This document shows, piece by piece, positions 11,201 to 21,460 of a DNA stretch of 64,000 nt (its first letter is position 1; each line of letters opens with the position of its first letter). Both the position numbers and the translations under genes were made by a program. Under the pieces are notes generated by a model. It was not told the DNA's origin and did not search any database. It saw only the letters and a list, made by a program, of their open reading frames with translations. Source of the stretch: Ornithodoros turicata (Eukaryota > Arthropoda > Arachnida > Ixodida > Argasidae); NCBI RefSeq assembly GCF_037126465.1, contig NC_088206.1, positions 26,786,790 through 26,850,789 of the forward strand. The letters are read 5' to 3'.

Positions 11201-12870
11201 GAGAAACACTCTAAACGGCGCATCTGTCAATGTGTAAGCAATAGACAGGAAAATATTATTGAAACATGATCAACAGCTAATAGGGAGCCAAAATCCAACA
11301 CGTATACAAGAGGTACACAAAGGATAAATAATTGAAAAACAATCTATCAAAACGAGAAACATGCACGGATGAATAGCAGAGAAACACTCTAAACGGCGCA
11401 TCTAGCCAACGTGTAAACAACATGCAGGAAAATAATTGAAAAGGAATCTATCAAAACGAGAAACATGCACGGACGAATAGCAGAGAAACACTCTAAACGG
11501 CGCATCTGTCAATGTGTAAGCAATAGACAGGAAAATATTATTGAAACATGATCAACAGCTAATAGGGAGCCAAAATCCAACACGTATACAAGAGGTACAC
11601 AAAGGATAAATAATTGAAAAACAATCTATCAAAACGAGAAACATGCACGGATGAATAGCAGAGAAACACTCTAAACGGCGCATCTAGCCAACGTGTAAAC
11701 AACATGGAGGAAAATAATTGAAAAAGAATCTATCAAAACGAGAAACATGCACGGACGAATAGCAGAGAAACACTCTAAACGGCGCATCTGTCAATGTGTA
11801 AGCAATAGACAGGAAAATATTATTGAAACATGATCAACAGCTAATAGGGAGCCAAAATCCAACACGTATACAAGAGGTACACAAAGGATAAATAATTGAA
11901 AAACAATCTATCAAAACGAGAAACATGCACGGATGAATAGCAGAGAAACACTCTAAACGGCGCATCTAGCCAACGTGTAAACAACATGCACGAAAATAAT
12001 TGAAAAAGAATCTATCAAAACGAGAAACATGCACGGACGAATAGCAGAGAAACACTCTAAACGGCGCATCTGTCAATGTGTAAGCAATAGACAGGAAAAT
12101 ATTATTGAAACATGATCAACAGCTAATAGGGAGCCAAAATCCAACACGTATACAAGAGGTACACAAAGGATAAATAATTGAAAAACAATCTATCAAAACG
12201 AGAAACATGCACGGATGAATAGCAGAGAAACACTCTAAACGGCGCATCTAGCCAACGTGTAAACAACATGGAGGAAAATAATTGAAAAAGAATCTATCAA
12301 AACGAGAAACATGCACGGACGAATAGCAGAGAAACACTCTAAACGGCGCATCTGTCAATGTGTAAGCAATAGACAGGAAAATATTATTGAAACATGATCA
12401 ACAGCTAATAGGGAGCCAAAATCCAACACGTATATAAGAGGCACACAAAGGATAAATAATTGAAAAACAATTTATCAAAACGAGAAACATGCACGGACGA
12501 ATAGCAGAGAAACACTCTAAACGGCGCATCTAGCCGACGTGTAAACAACATGCAGGAAAATAATTGAAAAAGAATCTATCAAAACGAGAAACATGCACGG
12601 ATGAATAGCAGAGAAACACTTTGAACGGCACACCATCCACGCGTAAACAATAGGTACATGCAATGAAATAATGAGAAATACAATCAACAGCTAATAGAGA
12701 ACCAAACAAATGCATCAAAGCAAACAAGAAGTACACAAAAAAAATAATTGAAAAACAATCTATCAAAACGATAAACATGCACGGATGAATAGCAGAGAAA
12801 CGCTTTGAACGATGCATCTGCCAACATGTAAACAACACACAGGAAAATAATAGCGAAACAAACTATCAAA
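8262..12870. repeat. 282-bp satellite array with higher-order structure
   Basis: The diagnostic site catg(cacg/cagg/gagg)aaaataattg occurs fifteen times at exactly 282-bp steps: 8601, 8883, 9165 and so on to 12549. Each unit holds two diverged halves sharing aatctatcaaaacgagaaac and gaatagcagagaaacactct. Three subtypes alternate (A cacg, B cagg with aaagg, C gagg) in the order ABC ABC CBC ABC ACB, giving an 846-bp higher-order repeat. Diverged units cap both ends (8262-8400, 12600-12870). No open frame spans the unit, so it is satellite DNA inside a neuroglian intron. Confidence 0.95.
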
Positions 12871-13059
12871 CATTACAAATTGAAATGGAAATAATATATC
12901 TTTTGAACTATCATAAAGTCATCCTAGTGACCTAACAATATACAATTTTCGTCCTACTCGGGCTGTCGGGCACTATAAACATTACCTTGACGCAGATATC
13001 CAACATACGCAGTACAGACAAGCTTTACGCAGTACAACCAGTCTCGAGCACGGCCTTGT

Positions 13060-14190
13060 CACTCTCTCCCTCTATACAGCCCAAAGCGAAGAATCTGTTG
13101 TCAGTCTATGTGGGGAAACCTTCTCTCTTTTTCACATTCTTTCCTCCAAAAGGAAATATTCTTAGGAGTGGTGTACAGAGACGAAATTTTTTATTGATCG
13201 CAAATAGACATTGGAATTATTCAATTCCCAAGAACACAATAAGAATTCTATCAACAAACAATAGCACGCAAAAAAAATCTAAGAATAGACGTCAATATCA
13301 GTGCAGACTGGTTTTAGAGAAACATTATCTAAGCAAATGAGAAATATTATCGGCGCAAACAATACCAAACGAGAAACGCTGCATTTTAATGTATTTCAGA
13401 TCTGACACAACTATTACGCATACATTATTCTCAACTCACAAAATATCAACCCAGTAAATATCTGAAGCAAAAAGAGAAAGTCAAATTTATTCAATGATTG
13501 AAACAATACTCATAATGTAAAAGTTTGCTACAGTGAAAATCAACGCACACAGCTCAAAAATACATTCCCATCTAATAGAATATTTTTTATTAATATCAAT
13601 CGAGTGATAATCTGAAACAAAATCAAAGCAGTAATTAATTTAGGCAAACATTTTCCTAACCACGCGCGCAAGTACAACACAGAAACACGTCTTTTTCATT
13701 CAGGACCCACTAGTGGATTCGAAGTGAGAGGGGGAAACGGCGGGGTCACTCTCTCCCTCTATACAGCCCAAAGGGAAGAATCTGTTGTCAATCTATGGAA
13801 TGGGGAAACCCTCTCTCTTTTTCACATTCTTTCCTCCAAAAGGAAATATTCTTAGGACCGGTGTACAGAGGCGAAATTTTTTATTGATCGCAAATAGACA
13901 TTGGAATTATTCGATTCTCAAGAACACAATAAGAATTCTATCAAAAACAAGAGCACGCAAAAAATCTAAGAAACACAGTGAAAATCAACACACACAACTT
14001 AAAAATACATTCCCAACTAGTAGAATATTTTTATTAATATCAATCGAGTGATCATTGAAACAAAGTCAAAAGCAGTAATTAATTTAGGCAAACATTTTTC
14101 GTAACCACGCAGCGCAAATATACATCACAGAAACATGTCTTTTTCATTCAGGGCCCACTAGTGGAAACGAAGTGAGAGAGGGAAGCTGAG
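13060..14190. repeat. Two-copy tandem repeat, second copy internally deleted
   Basis: Copy 1 (about 13060-13742) and copy 2 (about 13743-14190) both start at ctctccctctatacagccc and both end near gtctttttcattcagg..cccactagtgga. Copy 2 lacks about 235 bp from the middle (roughly the part from 13290 to 13530). Short open frames (12987-13340, 13785-14051) are shared because of the repeat and have no recognisable domain. Confidence 0.8.
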
Positions 14191-14460
14191 TTCCCGTACA
14201 GTTTCGTTAAGGTTACGCCCGCAGGGAGTAGAGGAATCCAACAATGGTCTTGGTATACAATGTATAGTTGAAAGCCATAAACTGACTCCCGCAAGTCAAG
14301 TTAGGGAAGGAGGGTCTCTAGCGTGTTTAAAGCTCGCGTTTTTCTTACTCATCACATCTTTTTGTAAATTGATTTTCATAATTATCACGGCAGGTGGAAC
14401 ATTCTAAACCTGATAATGGCATTTTAATAAATAAAATTAGCACCGATATGGTTTAATTAA

Positions 14461-14952
14461 ATGTCGAGGCACACTACAAAACAGAACAGACAATTGCTAT
14501 ACATTGAAGAGATGGACGGATTTTGTACTCGTTACCATAGGTCATGGGAGGACCTGATAAAACGCTGCTTCGAAAAGGAGGAGCCTCGAAACGATTCAAT
14601 TATCGCTGCATTTCAATACGTCCTAGACATGGTCGTGTTCGGAGACATGGTGCAAATTATGGAATTCAAGATGCGAGAACTTGTATGCCGAATCTACAAT
14701 AGTTATTAAAATATTTGCACGCCAACGAAGGACCACTCGGAAGGACCACTGGGATTGATGGTGGAGTTTTTTAGGTTTGCTAACGAAGAATTGAAATACA
14801 CTAGACCAAACGTAATTGTAATCATTGCAATGGGCATTGCATTAATCATGAAAGCAATCAGATCAAATTATCATATACAAGCAGTCTATATCGCACGATT
14901 CATTACGGATTTGTTGAGATTACACCTAACGGTTGAAATGGAAAGTACGTAA
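14461..14952 (+). pseudogene. Short helical-looking protein gene, in-frame stop, unknown family
   Basis: A frame opens at ATG 14461, meets a TAA at 14707-14709, and resumes in the same frame through 14755-14952, about 160 codons in all. Composition is Met/Ile/Phe/Arg-rich and looks alpha-helical; a hydrophobic stretch (VIVIIAMGIALIM) lies in the second part. The end overlaps a plausible intron: donor gtacgt after ATGGAAA (14944), acceptor ttattctaccag ending at 15014. Splicing would end the frame at 15031, overlapping the start of the next ORF. A 12-bp direct repeat (gaccactcggaa, gaccactggg) lies between the two segments. I recognise no family. Either the stop makes it a pseudogene, or there are two small genes. 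Confidence 0.4.
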
Positions 14953-15020
14953 AAAATCTTATCACGTGATATATTCCACCCTAGAACCTCTACACATTTA
15001 TTTTATTCTACCAGTCAAGG

Positions 15021-15368
15021 ATGTCGAATGAACAGAAGTTCAATATTGTCGTGCAAGTTCTGATGTATCATCACTTATTGAAACTCAACAAACATATCAA
15101 TTGCGGCGGACCACCGGACGATTTTCATCTAATACTATCGTGTACGCCATTCAAGAATCTTCATACAAAGAAAGGAAACATCAATAAGAGACTGTGCAAG
15201 TTCATCGCCACAAAGTACAAGTTGTTGAAGCAATACAAACACGGCGACAACATATCACCTGCGTTAATCAACGCTGGATTCAAGCGCCCAATAATCAGAA
15301 TAAACTACTTGATGTCTTCGGAATTCATCAATCAAGACAACAAACGAAAACTTCAGAGTTTGAATTAG
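15021..15368 (+). CDS. Basic 115-aa protein, unknown family
   Basis: ATG at 15021 sits seven bases after a likely splice acceptor and overlaps the stop codon of the upstream spliced frame (atgtcgaatga). The product is Lys/Asn/Ile-rich, clearly basic, with CGGPPDDFHLILSC near residues 28-41 and no signal peptide. An AATAAA lies at 15384-15389, eighteen bases after the stop, so this reads as a complete 3'-terminal ORF. Its neighbour on the minus strand converges on it, leaving about 100 bp between the two 3' ends. Function unknown. I could not place it in any family. Confidence 0.45.
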   Translation: MSNEQKFNIVVQVLMYHHLLKLNKHINCGGPPDDFHLILSCTPFKNLHTKKGNINKRLCKFIATKYKLLKQYKHGDNISPALINAGFKRPIIRINYLMSSEFINQDNKRKLQSLN

Positions 15369-15383
15369 AACTGTAATTTATCG

Positions 15384-15389
15384 AAATAA
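15384..15389 (+). terminator. Polyadenylation signal AATAAA
   Basis: AATAAA just after the stop of the 115-aa ORF (atcgAAATAAAcaagtg). It supports transcription of 14461-15400 as a unit. Confidence 0.5.
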
Positions 15390-15499
15390 ACAAGTGCATA
15401 ATTGAAATAATAATTGTATTCTTTGTCATCATTGTAATGTATTCTACACATCGCAACGAAAACAGCTTATGATTAGATTGAAGATTGCTAAGGAGACGT

Positions 15500-15953
15500 T
15501 TATTCCACACTATTTATTGTCTCCACAATAACACTTTTTATAAACTCTTTTGTTTCAGAGCCTGAAAGAAAACATAAAATTAACGTCGTCACATTGCTTA
15601 CCACACGATAACTCACGTTGGACACAGCACTGACCTGAAAAAGCGGTTATTGTTATTATATGAAACCACACTTGTATTTCAATAATACATACAATGTTGT
15701 GGCGGCAGACACCAGTAATATGTAAGTGAATCTGAATTAATATCAATTTATACATTTCATTAATACATACATTGTAGCGGCGGACCCCAGTAATCTGTAA
15801 GTGAATCTAAATTAATATCAACTTATGCATTTCAATAATGCATACGTTGCGGTGGTGGACTCCAATGATCTGAAAGAGAATCTCATTTATTATTGTAATC
15901 GTGCTATAACTTTTACTCACATTTAGGTGTTGGCCGTGGTACAGGCGTGTAAG
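15500..15953 (-). CDS. Micro-exon gene, 3' part (Pro/Tyr/Trp-rich peptide)
   Basis: Reading the minus strand, a chain of tiny exons with strong splice sites appears: 15921-15953 (33 nt), 15846-15869 (24 nt), 15771-15794 (24 nt), 15617-15634 (18 nt) and a last exon 15500-15561 with stop TAA. Acceptors are tttttcag, ctctttcag, cacttacag, ctttttcag and tttctttcag; donors are gtgagt, gtatgc, gtatgt and gtgagt. All internal exons are phase 1-1, so exons can be added or skipped without shifting frame. Encoded pieces are YTPVPRPTPK, HWSPPPQ, YWGPPLQ, QCCVQ and a charged 19-residue tail. AATAAA overlaps the stop. A fourth 24-nt-type copy (15693-15719) has its acceptor changed from AG to AT. Introns are about 51-55 nt. 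The 5' end and any signal peptide are not identified. Small secreted proline-rich peptide is an inference. Confidence 0.5.
15693..15719 (-). pseudogene. Dead micro-exon copy (acceptor AG to AT)
   Basis: Third member of the tandem 75-bp exon-plus-intron duplication (starts at 15869, 15794, 15719). It keeps the gtatgt donor and encodes YWCLPPQH in the shared frame, but the acceptor reads cttacAT instead of cttacAG. It is probably skipped. Confidence 0.5.
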
Positions 15954-15986
15954 CTGAAAAAGATATTATCAATCAATAATACACAA

Positions 15987-15988
<2 letters not shown>

Positions 15989-16026
<38 letters not shown>
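15989..16026. repeat. (CA)n microsatellite
   Basis: About 18 uninterrupted CA dinucleotides, just upstream (in minus-strand terms) of the first micro-exon. Confidence 0.95.
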
Positions 16027-16028
<2 letters not shown>

Positions 16029-16982
16029 AACTACACAACAACTATACACAACACCACAGTGTATATATTTTCTCAAACGATTGGACAGTTGACAATACTA
16101 TATTGAAAGGAATCTATTATCAAATGACGCGATGCAAGTGATGGACAAGCATGTATGCGCAGGCGGAGTCTACAATTCTAATCATCATAACACGCGGCAC
16201 ACAGTTCCAATAAGATTTTGGGACAATCGAATCACACAACTGACCTGTCATCAGAAATGTTTAACTACTATACAACGAAGATGAGCACTATGCATAAACA
16301 CGATGGAAGATACATAATTATAATAAGTAAATATTCCTTTTGCAAACTTAACCAAAGCAGCACACGTAAACGTAGCTTCAATTCACAGAATGTACCCGAG
16401 GTTTTTCATTAACAATACTGAAAAAACTATGAGTCTATTTATTATGTCACGGCATATGAGTCACTACAAATGGGAAGGGCATACTTTAATTTTAGAAAAT
16501 TTTAGCTCATAATGAAACAAAACGCAAACTCCAACACCAAAGGTTCTTGTTTAAATTTTCAAAGTCAAAACTATACACTCTTTCTTACAATTTTTTAATA
16601 TATAGATTAAATGCTGTCTATATAGTCACATATTGTATACAAGATATTTGTTTGTACATTAATTGCTAAAATTTATCAGATCACATTCCGGAGCAGTGGT
16701 GACTATCACACATCAGTACGTGTTTAATTAAAATTTGAACTGCTGCAGCAATTTACGAACTGAGTTGTAGAAAGTGTAATTTCACAGCTTTAGCTGGCTC
16801 ACTTTGATACGCGAAGGTTTTAAGAACTTGTGTTCACTTTCTCACAATGATTGGCCATTTTTGAAGCCATGAATGACTTTTTTCGCGTCCATGGTACCTT
16901 TTGAGTTTCACTCAGATGTCGATGAATTTTGGAAGCATTATTCCCTGTACATGCAGATAACAAATAACAACATGCTGCATTT
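16027..16982. other. AT-rich stretch, no confirmed exon
   Basis: Probably holds the missing 5' exons of the micro-exon gene. On the minus strand an acceptor gatgacag precedes GTCAGTTGTGTG at about 16250, which resembles the start of the 18-nt micro-exon. I could not identify a signal-peptide exon or a start codon with confidence. Confidence 0.35.
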
Positions 16983-17125
16983 TAGGCAAGCCTGAGCGAT
17001 GGACGAAGATGCGTAAACAAAACACAACACGATGGCTAAAAACCGGCAAAGACGTTTACGTTAACCATCGAGCCATCGTGTCGTGTTTTATTTACGTGTC
17101 TTCGCCCATCGCTCAGGCTTGCCTA
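16983..17125. mobile_element. Foldback hairpin, about 54-bp arms
   Basis: taggcaagcctgagcgatgg and ccatcgctcaggcttgccta are exact inverted copies. The arms continue through the acacgatggct / agccatcgtgt region and flank a 35-bp loop. No clear target duplication; probably a short MITE. Confidence 0.7.
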
Positions 17126-17430
17126 TCATGGAGTTTATCCACCAGCTAGCCTGCATCTACGCCATTCTCTCTATGGACAACATGCTGCTCTTTGAAGATG
17201 AACATAATGATTTTTGGTGTCTGAAGTGCTGCTGAGGCCATGTGGTGCTAGTACGAGCATTTCATGGCCTTGACAATGTTGCTGTGTCTTTCATTCAATT
17301 ACAAGATGTCCTTGCATCTTTTAAGATGCTACGCTGCTACCTACTCATATTCCAGAGAAAAAGGAGACCCTATAACCTGAATGCCCCTCGTATCTGCCAT
17401 ATTTCTGATTGACAATCTTTTCCACCACAG

Positions 17431-17562
17431 CGGCTCCATTCTGGCGCAATGTATCTGAAAATTTGAATGCTTCTGAAGAAGAGACTGTCAGTTTCGAGTG
17501 TGTGGCTGGTGGTATTCCAGAGCCAGAACTGCAGTGGTTTGTCAATGGAGTCCCCATAGAAA
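17431..17562 (+). CDS. Nrg: Neuroglian exon: first half of Ig4
   Basis: Bounded by a strong acceptor (ttttccaccacag) and a gtaagt donor, phase 1 at both ends. Joining phase 1 of the previous exon creates a Ser codon at the Ig3/Ig4 boundary. It encodes APFWRNVSENLNASEEE, then VSFECVAGGIPEPELQWFVNG: the first Ig cysteine and the core Trp of Ig4. The other half of this domain, with the second Cys, is in the exon 9.9 kb downstream. Splitting one Ig domain over two exons is typical of L1-family genes. Confidence 0.9.
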
Positions 17563-17690
17563 GTAAGTATCGCTCTGATTTTCCAGTATAATATCACTAC
17601 ATAATGAAAGGCCAGTGAAAGCATAGATCACATGAAGCATATCCATATCCATCATAAGTATATATTTTTCACAACCTGATATAAATTTAG

Positions 17691-18095
17691 CAAGGTGTCT
17701 ACTCACCTGGAAATCCTGGAAAACCGGGGATTGTCAGGGAATTTTGATGGGGCTGGAAAAGTAAGTTGATTGTCTGGGAATTTGTCAAAAGGTAGCTGAA
17801 GTCAGGGAAAACCGCACACAAGTGCTGTGGCGATGCGCAGCGAATCGCGAGCGCCGATCAGTGGTTGAGCGGCCACGCAGCAGCAACGTTGCCGCGATTA
17901 TACCATTTCACCAATACGACAAGCTCAGAGGCAGAAAAGTACCTCATTAATATCTGTTTTATGAGGGATTTGTATCAAAACGTAGCAGCAGACACCAAGT
18001 TCCCTTTTCTTTTGGTCAGGGAATGCGCATGAAATAGACAGTGAAAACCTGGAAAAGTCAGGGAATTTGAAGGCTTCAATTTGGTAGGCACCCTG
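17691..18095. mobile_element. Non-autonomous DNA transposon, hAT-like ends
   Basis: Ends CAAGGTGTCTACTC and, inverted, CAGGGTGCCTACCA, with the 5-bp direct repeat TTTAG on both sides (17686-17690, 18096-18100). Internal repeats of ggaaaa.tcagggaattt occur in the same orientation near both ends. No coding capacity. The superfamily is uncertain because hAT elements normally give 8-bp duplications. Confidence 0.5.
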
Positions 18096-18905
18096 TTTAG
18101 GACTAAGCAAATTGGCATGAGCTCTTGGCGCGAGACACTCCAAATTGAATTTTACTACAAATGACCAGTATACCGTAGACTCTCGTTAATTCAAACCCTG
18201 AGCGACGGCAGATTTTTGTTTGAATTATCGAAAGGTTGAATTAGCAATAGTTTGCCTACATATATGCTACATGACAGAATTATGGTTCCTTACGTATCAT
18301 TGACATCCCACCTGAAGTTGAGGATGACATTTCGGTATTTCCGATACTCAAGGATAGTCGTAGTCGATGGCACGCGTATTGAAAGATTCGGTCTTGCAAT
18401 GAGTCTGAAGTAGAGCATTCGGTTTGGTTTCGGTCGCCCGCAAATAAGCTCCGCCTTCTGCGGATGCGAATGGCCACCGTTGTAGCGCAGTACGAAATGT
18501 CAGGCACGTCGTGCACTCGGGAGACGTAAGTCCCAAAAACCACGCACGTTTGAGACATGTACGGTCCGAGTTCTGGGACGCGAAAATACGCTGGCTCTGC
18601 GGGGCGTTTGACAGTGGCAACAGTTCTGTGCGAAAATATAGAAAGTCCGAATTATCAGTTGGCGAATGTACTCGTATTTCCCCCGCGAAGACATTATGTG
18701 CGGCACTTTTAGTAACCCCCTTGCAGCGGCGGACGTTTTGTCTGTATATGTATACAAGCGGCTAAAGTTTCGTTTTGTGCACGCGTTCGGTGCGTGGTTC
18801 ACGATGTCCCATGAAATGGCGTAACCAATCGAAAACAGGAGCCACTTCGCGGGCTTCGTTTTGCTACCTCCTTCTAGCAGAAACACTTTACGACGAAACG
18901 AAAAG

Positions 18906-19638
18906 TTCAAATTGGTTCAAATCAGAGAGTCGAACCGAAATGTTTATCGGTTCGGTTTGGGTTTAGGTTCAACGATAAGGGTTCTGTTCCGGTTCAGCTC
19001 CGAAAGGCAACTATAATGGTTCGAACCTGTTTTTTTTTTTTTTTTTTTCAAACGGTTCGGTTTACGAATCGGTTCGGGGGCACGGGTGGGAATGAAGCAC
19101 AACATGCAGGTTAAAGCACTCTTCCGTTTGTGTGGTACAATGCTGGTACAGCGGACACGAAGATGTCAACGGCCGTTCAAGATTTTGAAATATTTTGCAC
19201 GATATGGAACGACAAGATTAGTTGTGGTTACTGCAGGAGCATAACCATGAATTACCGGTTTGGGTTGACTGCCTGAGCACGTAGCTCATGTCGCGGTGGT
19301 TAACTAACCCACCGGGTTGTTCGCAGAATCTAGTCAGGAATATAACAGTCAACCAAGCCTGCTACCCTGGCCTAAGTCATTTGAGTCATTGAAATTATTG
19401 ATTTCCAGTCAGGAGTCGCGAATACACGCTAATCAGCGAACGACGCTTCATGGTAGTTGGATTGGAATGGTGCGATTCTGAGCTCGGGGTCTTTATGTAA
19501 AAGACGCGTTATCGCGTCAACAGTGACCGCCGCCGTGCTACCATGTCGCCGTTAAAGTGAAGTGTCTGTGCAACAAAGACAGAGCACGGGCAAGAGCAAG
19601 TGCAAACAGAGAGTTCGACTCATTTTCGACCCATTGGC
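18906..19638 (+). repeat. Left arm of long inverted repeat
   Basis: Complementary over roughly 0.7 kb to 24062-24758, with substitutions and small indels. It includes a T-run (19030-19049) that is much shorter in the partner arm. The GGTTCGAACC/GGTTCGGTT motifs are repeated many times within it. Confidence 0.8.
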
Positions 19639-19761
19639 GATTTTTAAGTACGATGTCAGTATGGTTGCTTTTACCTCTTTTATTTAAAATCCGCAAAGAA
19701 AACGAGCTTGGTATGTCGTTTTCATTCTGACCACCATGAGGGTGGCTACCGCTTTACTTTC

Positions 19762-21191
19762 TAAGGGCCGGGTCCCATAGCTTTATGCGAGCAGCAGCAG
19801 CAAAGCAGCAGCGGTGCGGCAGCAGCAACACGGCAACATGGCAGCAGAGCAGCTTTCTGCTGCCGCTGCTCTGCTGCTGGAGGCGTCCCATAGCTTCGTT
19901 TTGAATTAGCGGCAGCAGCGGCTTAGGAAACACAAAGCGTGTTGGCAACTGTGGCATTGTTTACATTTCGCACATTCCGAAGGCGTACGCGGCGGCTAAG
20001 CCTTTTAGTACACACACCTAGGAACGCAATCCTAGGTGAAAGGCGTTTGTTTGAGAGATATATTGTGGATTTGGAGCTCATAAGTGAATTTTGAGATGAG
20101 TGTGGTGGTGGCCTGAGCCTCGTATTACCTGATTGACTCTTCGTTGATGTGTAGTCAGCTTCATGACATTCAACGTAGGTTCGTCCTACTGCTGTGCAGA
20201 ACAGTCCTTGCTGTGTTGTGTGGAGATTCTTCTACGGGATTTTGACGTATAAATATTGCCTCGTTACTATAGTATTCGATATTTTGACTTACGGTGACTG
20301 TCAAATGCGTACGTTGCTATTAGTGAAATAAAATTGTCTAACGAAAACAAAGGCCCCTTCTTCTAGTATTCGCTGCTTTCTGCCTGTTTTCACAAGGAAT
20401 GGGTTCATTATCTATCTCTGTCGAACCTTTTTTTGTTGTCTGAACGTTGTCTATCTCCATCTAACCCTTTTCAAGGTCAGTTTCATTTACAACCACCTAG
20501 CAAGGTCTTGCAATACCGACCACAAGTAATTTGTTCGGTTTGGTTTTCACACGGCATGGACGTGAAAGTAATTTGCTTGTACGTTATCAGGTCACGCGTT
20601 TTGAAGTACTTTCCAGAAAACAAGCGAACATGTAGCTACAACTGGTACACAACATATGTATCACGTAGGTTCGGTCGAACACTTTATTGAACTTATGAAC
20701 TGAATTATGTCCTGAATGCGCACTTCACGCAGTCCCGATGATTGAACACTCGCTCCAAACTACTGGCAATCACAAGCGTATCCAGATCTTCAGAATCAAA
20801 TCACAGGACCAAAAGAAACAAACCTTCTGCCTTCACTCACCGCCCTGCTAACCCTAAACACCGTCGAACGAAAACAATACCAACCAGCCTCCTGATTGGC
20901 TTTCGAGACCGGCTGCTCAGGCTGCAGAGCAACAGGGCAGCACAGCAACCAGCACCACATTCCCCCAGGGCGTCCACTTAAGTGAGGCCGACAACGGCAA
21001 GCCCTTTCACCACCCACCCCACCACAGCAACCAAAAATTCGGATACGAGAGCAGCAGGGAATTTCTGCAGCTCGGCAGCTCTGCTGCTCTCGCCCAGTGC
21101 TATGGGACCGCTCGTGTCGCTGCAGCTCTGCTGCTCCGCTGCTGTTGCTCTGCTGCTGCTGCTCAAATCGAGGCTATGGGACCCCGCCTTA
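19762..21191. mobile_element. TIR element with CAG/CTG-rich subterminal arms
   Basis: Ends TAAGGGCCGGGTCCCATAGC and (inverted) TAAGGCGGGGTCCCATAGCC. Both subterminal zones are trains of gcagcag/ctgctg (19788-19920 and about 21050-21165), and the phrase cccatagc recurs internally at 19887 and 21100. No transposase found in between. The TAA/TTA edges suggest a PIF/Harbinger-type target but this is not settled. Confidence 0.5.
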
Positions 21192-21223
21192 AGGGGCTTA
21201 TGCAAGTTCACACATGCACGTTA

Positions 21224-21460
21224 CACTGTTAAAACAGAACTTCACCACATAGCACGCTCCTAGCCAACCATCATTCATAATTATATCATTCTGTGCATTG
21301 ACTTGTTGAAAATGGGAGGAGGCGCCTGTCTGGGACAGATTATCTTGTCCCAGATAGGCGCCTCCCCCCTGTTTTGAGCAAATCATGACACATAATGATA
21401 TCATTCGGTATGATGGTTGGCTAGGAGCGTGCTATGTGGTGAAGTTCTGTTTTAACAGTG
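21224..21460. mobile_element. Hairpin MITE, family B
   Basis: 237 bp with ends CACTGTTAAAACAGAACTTC / GAAGTTCTGTTTTAACAGTG, TA on both sides. The arms are nearly complementary and turn at gggacagattatcttgtccc. It shares the inner string cttcaccacatagcacgctc with family A. Other copies: 49296-49532, 54720-54956, 63877 to the window end. Confidence 0.85.

Noticed and set aside
12530..12869. Phe/Val-rich minus-strand ORFs at the satellite edge
   Set aside because: They are translations of diverged satellite units.
8262..12870. CRISPR-like array of regularly spaced repeats
   Set aside because: The whole 282-bp unit repeats with no unique spacers, units are too long, and the context is eukaryotic intron. 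It is a satellite.
14461..14952. Possible apoptosis-regulator-like helical protein
   Set aside because: Helical pattern alone is not evidence; I could not match any signature motif, so no family is assigned.
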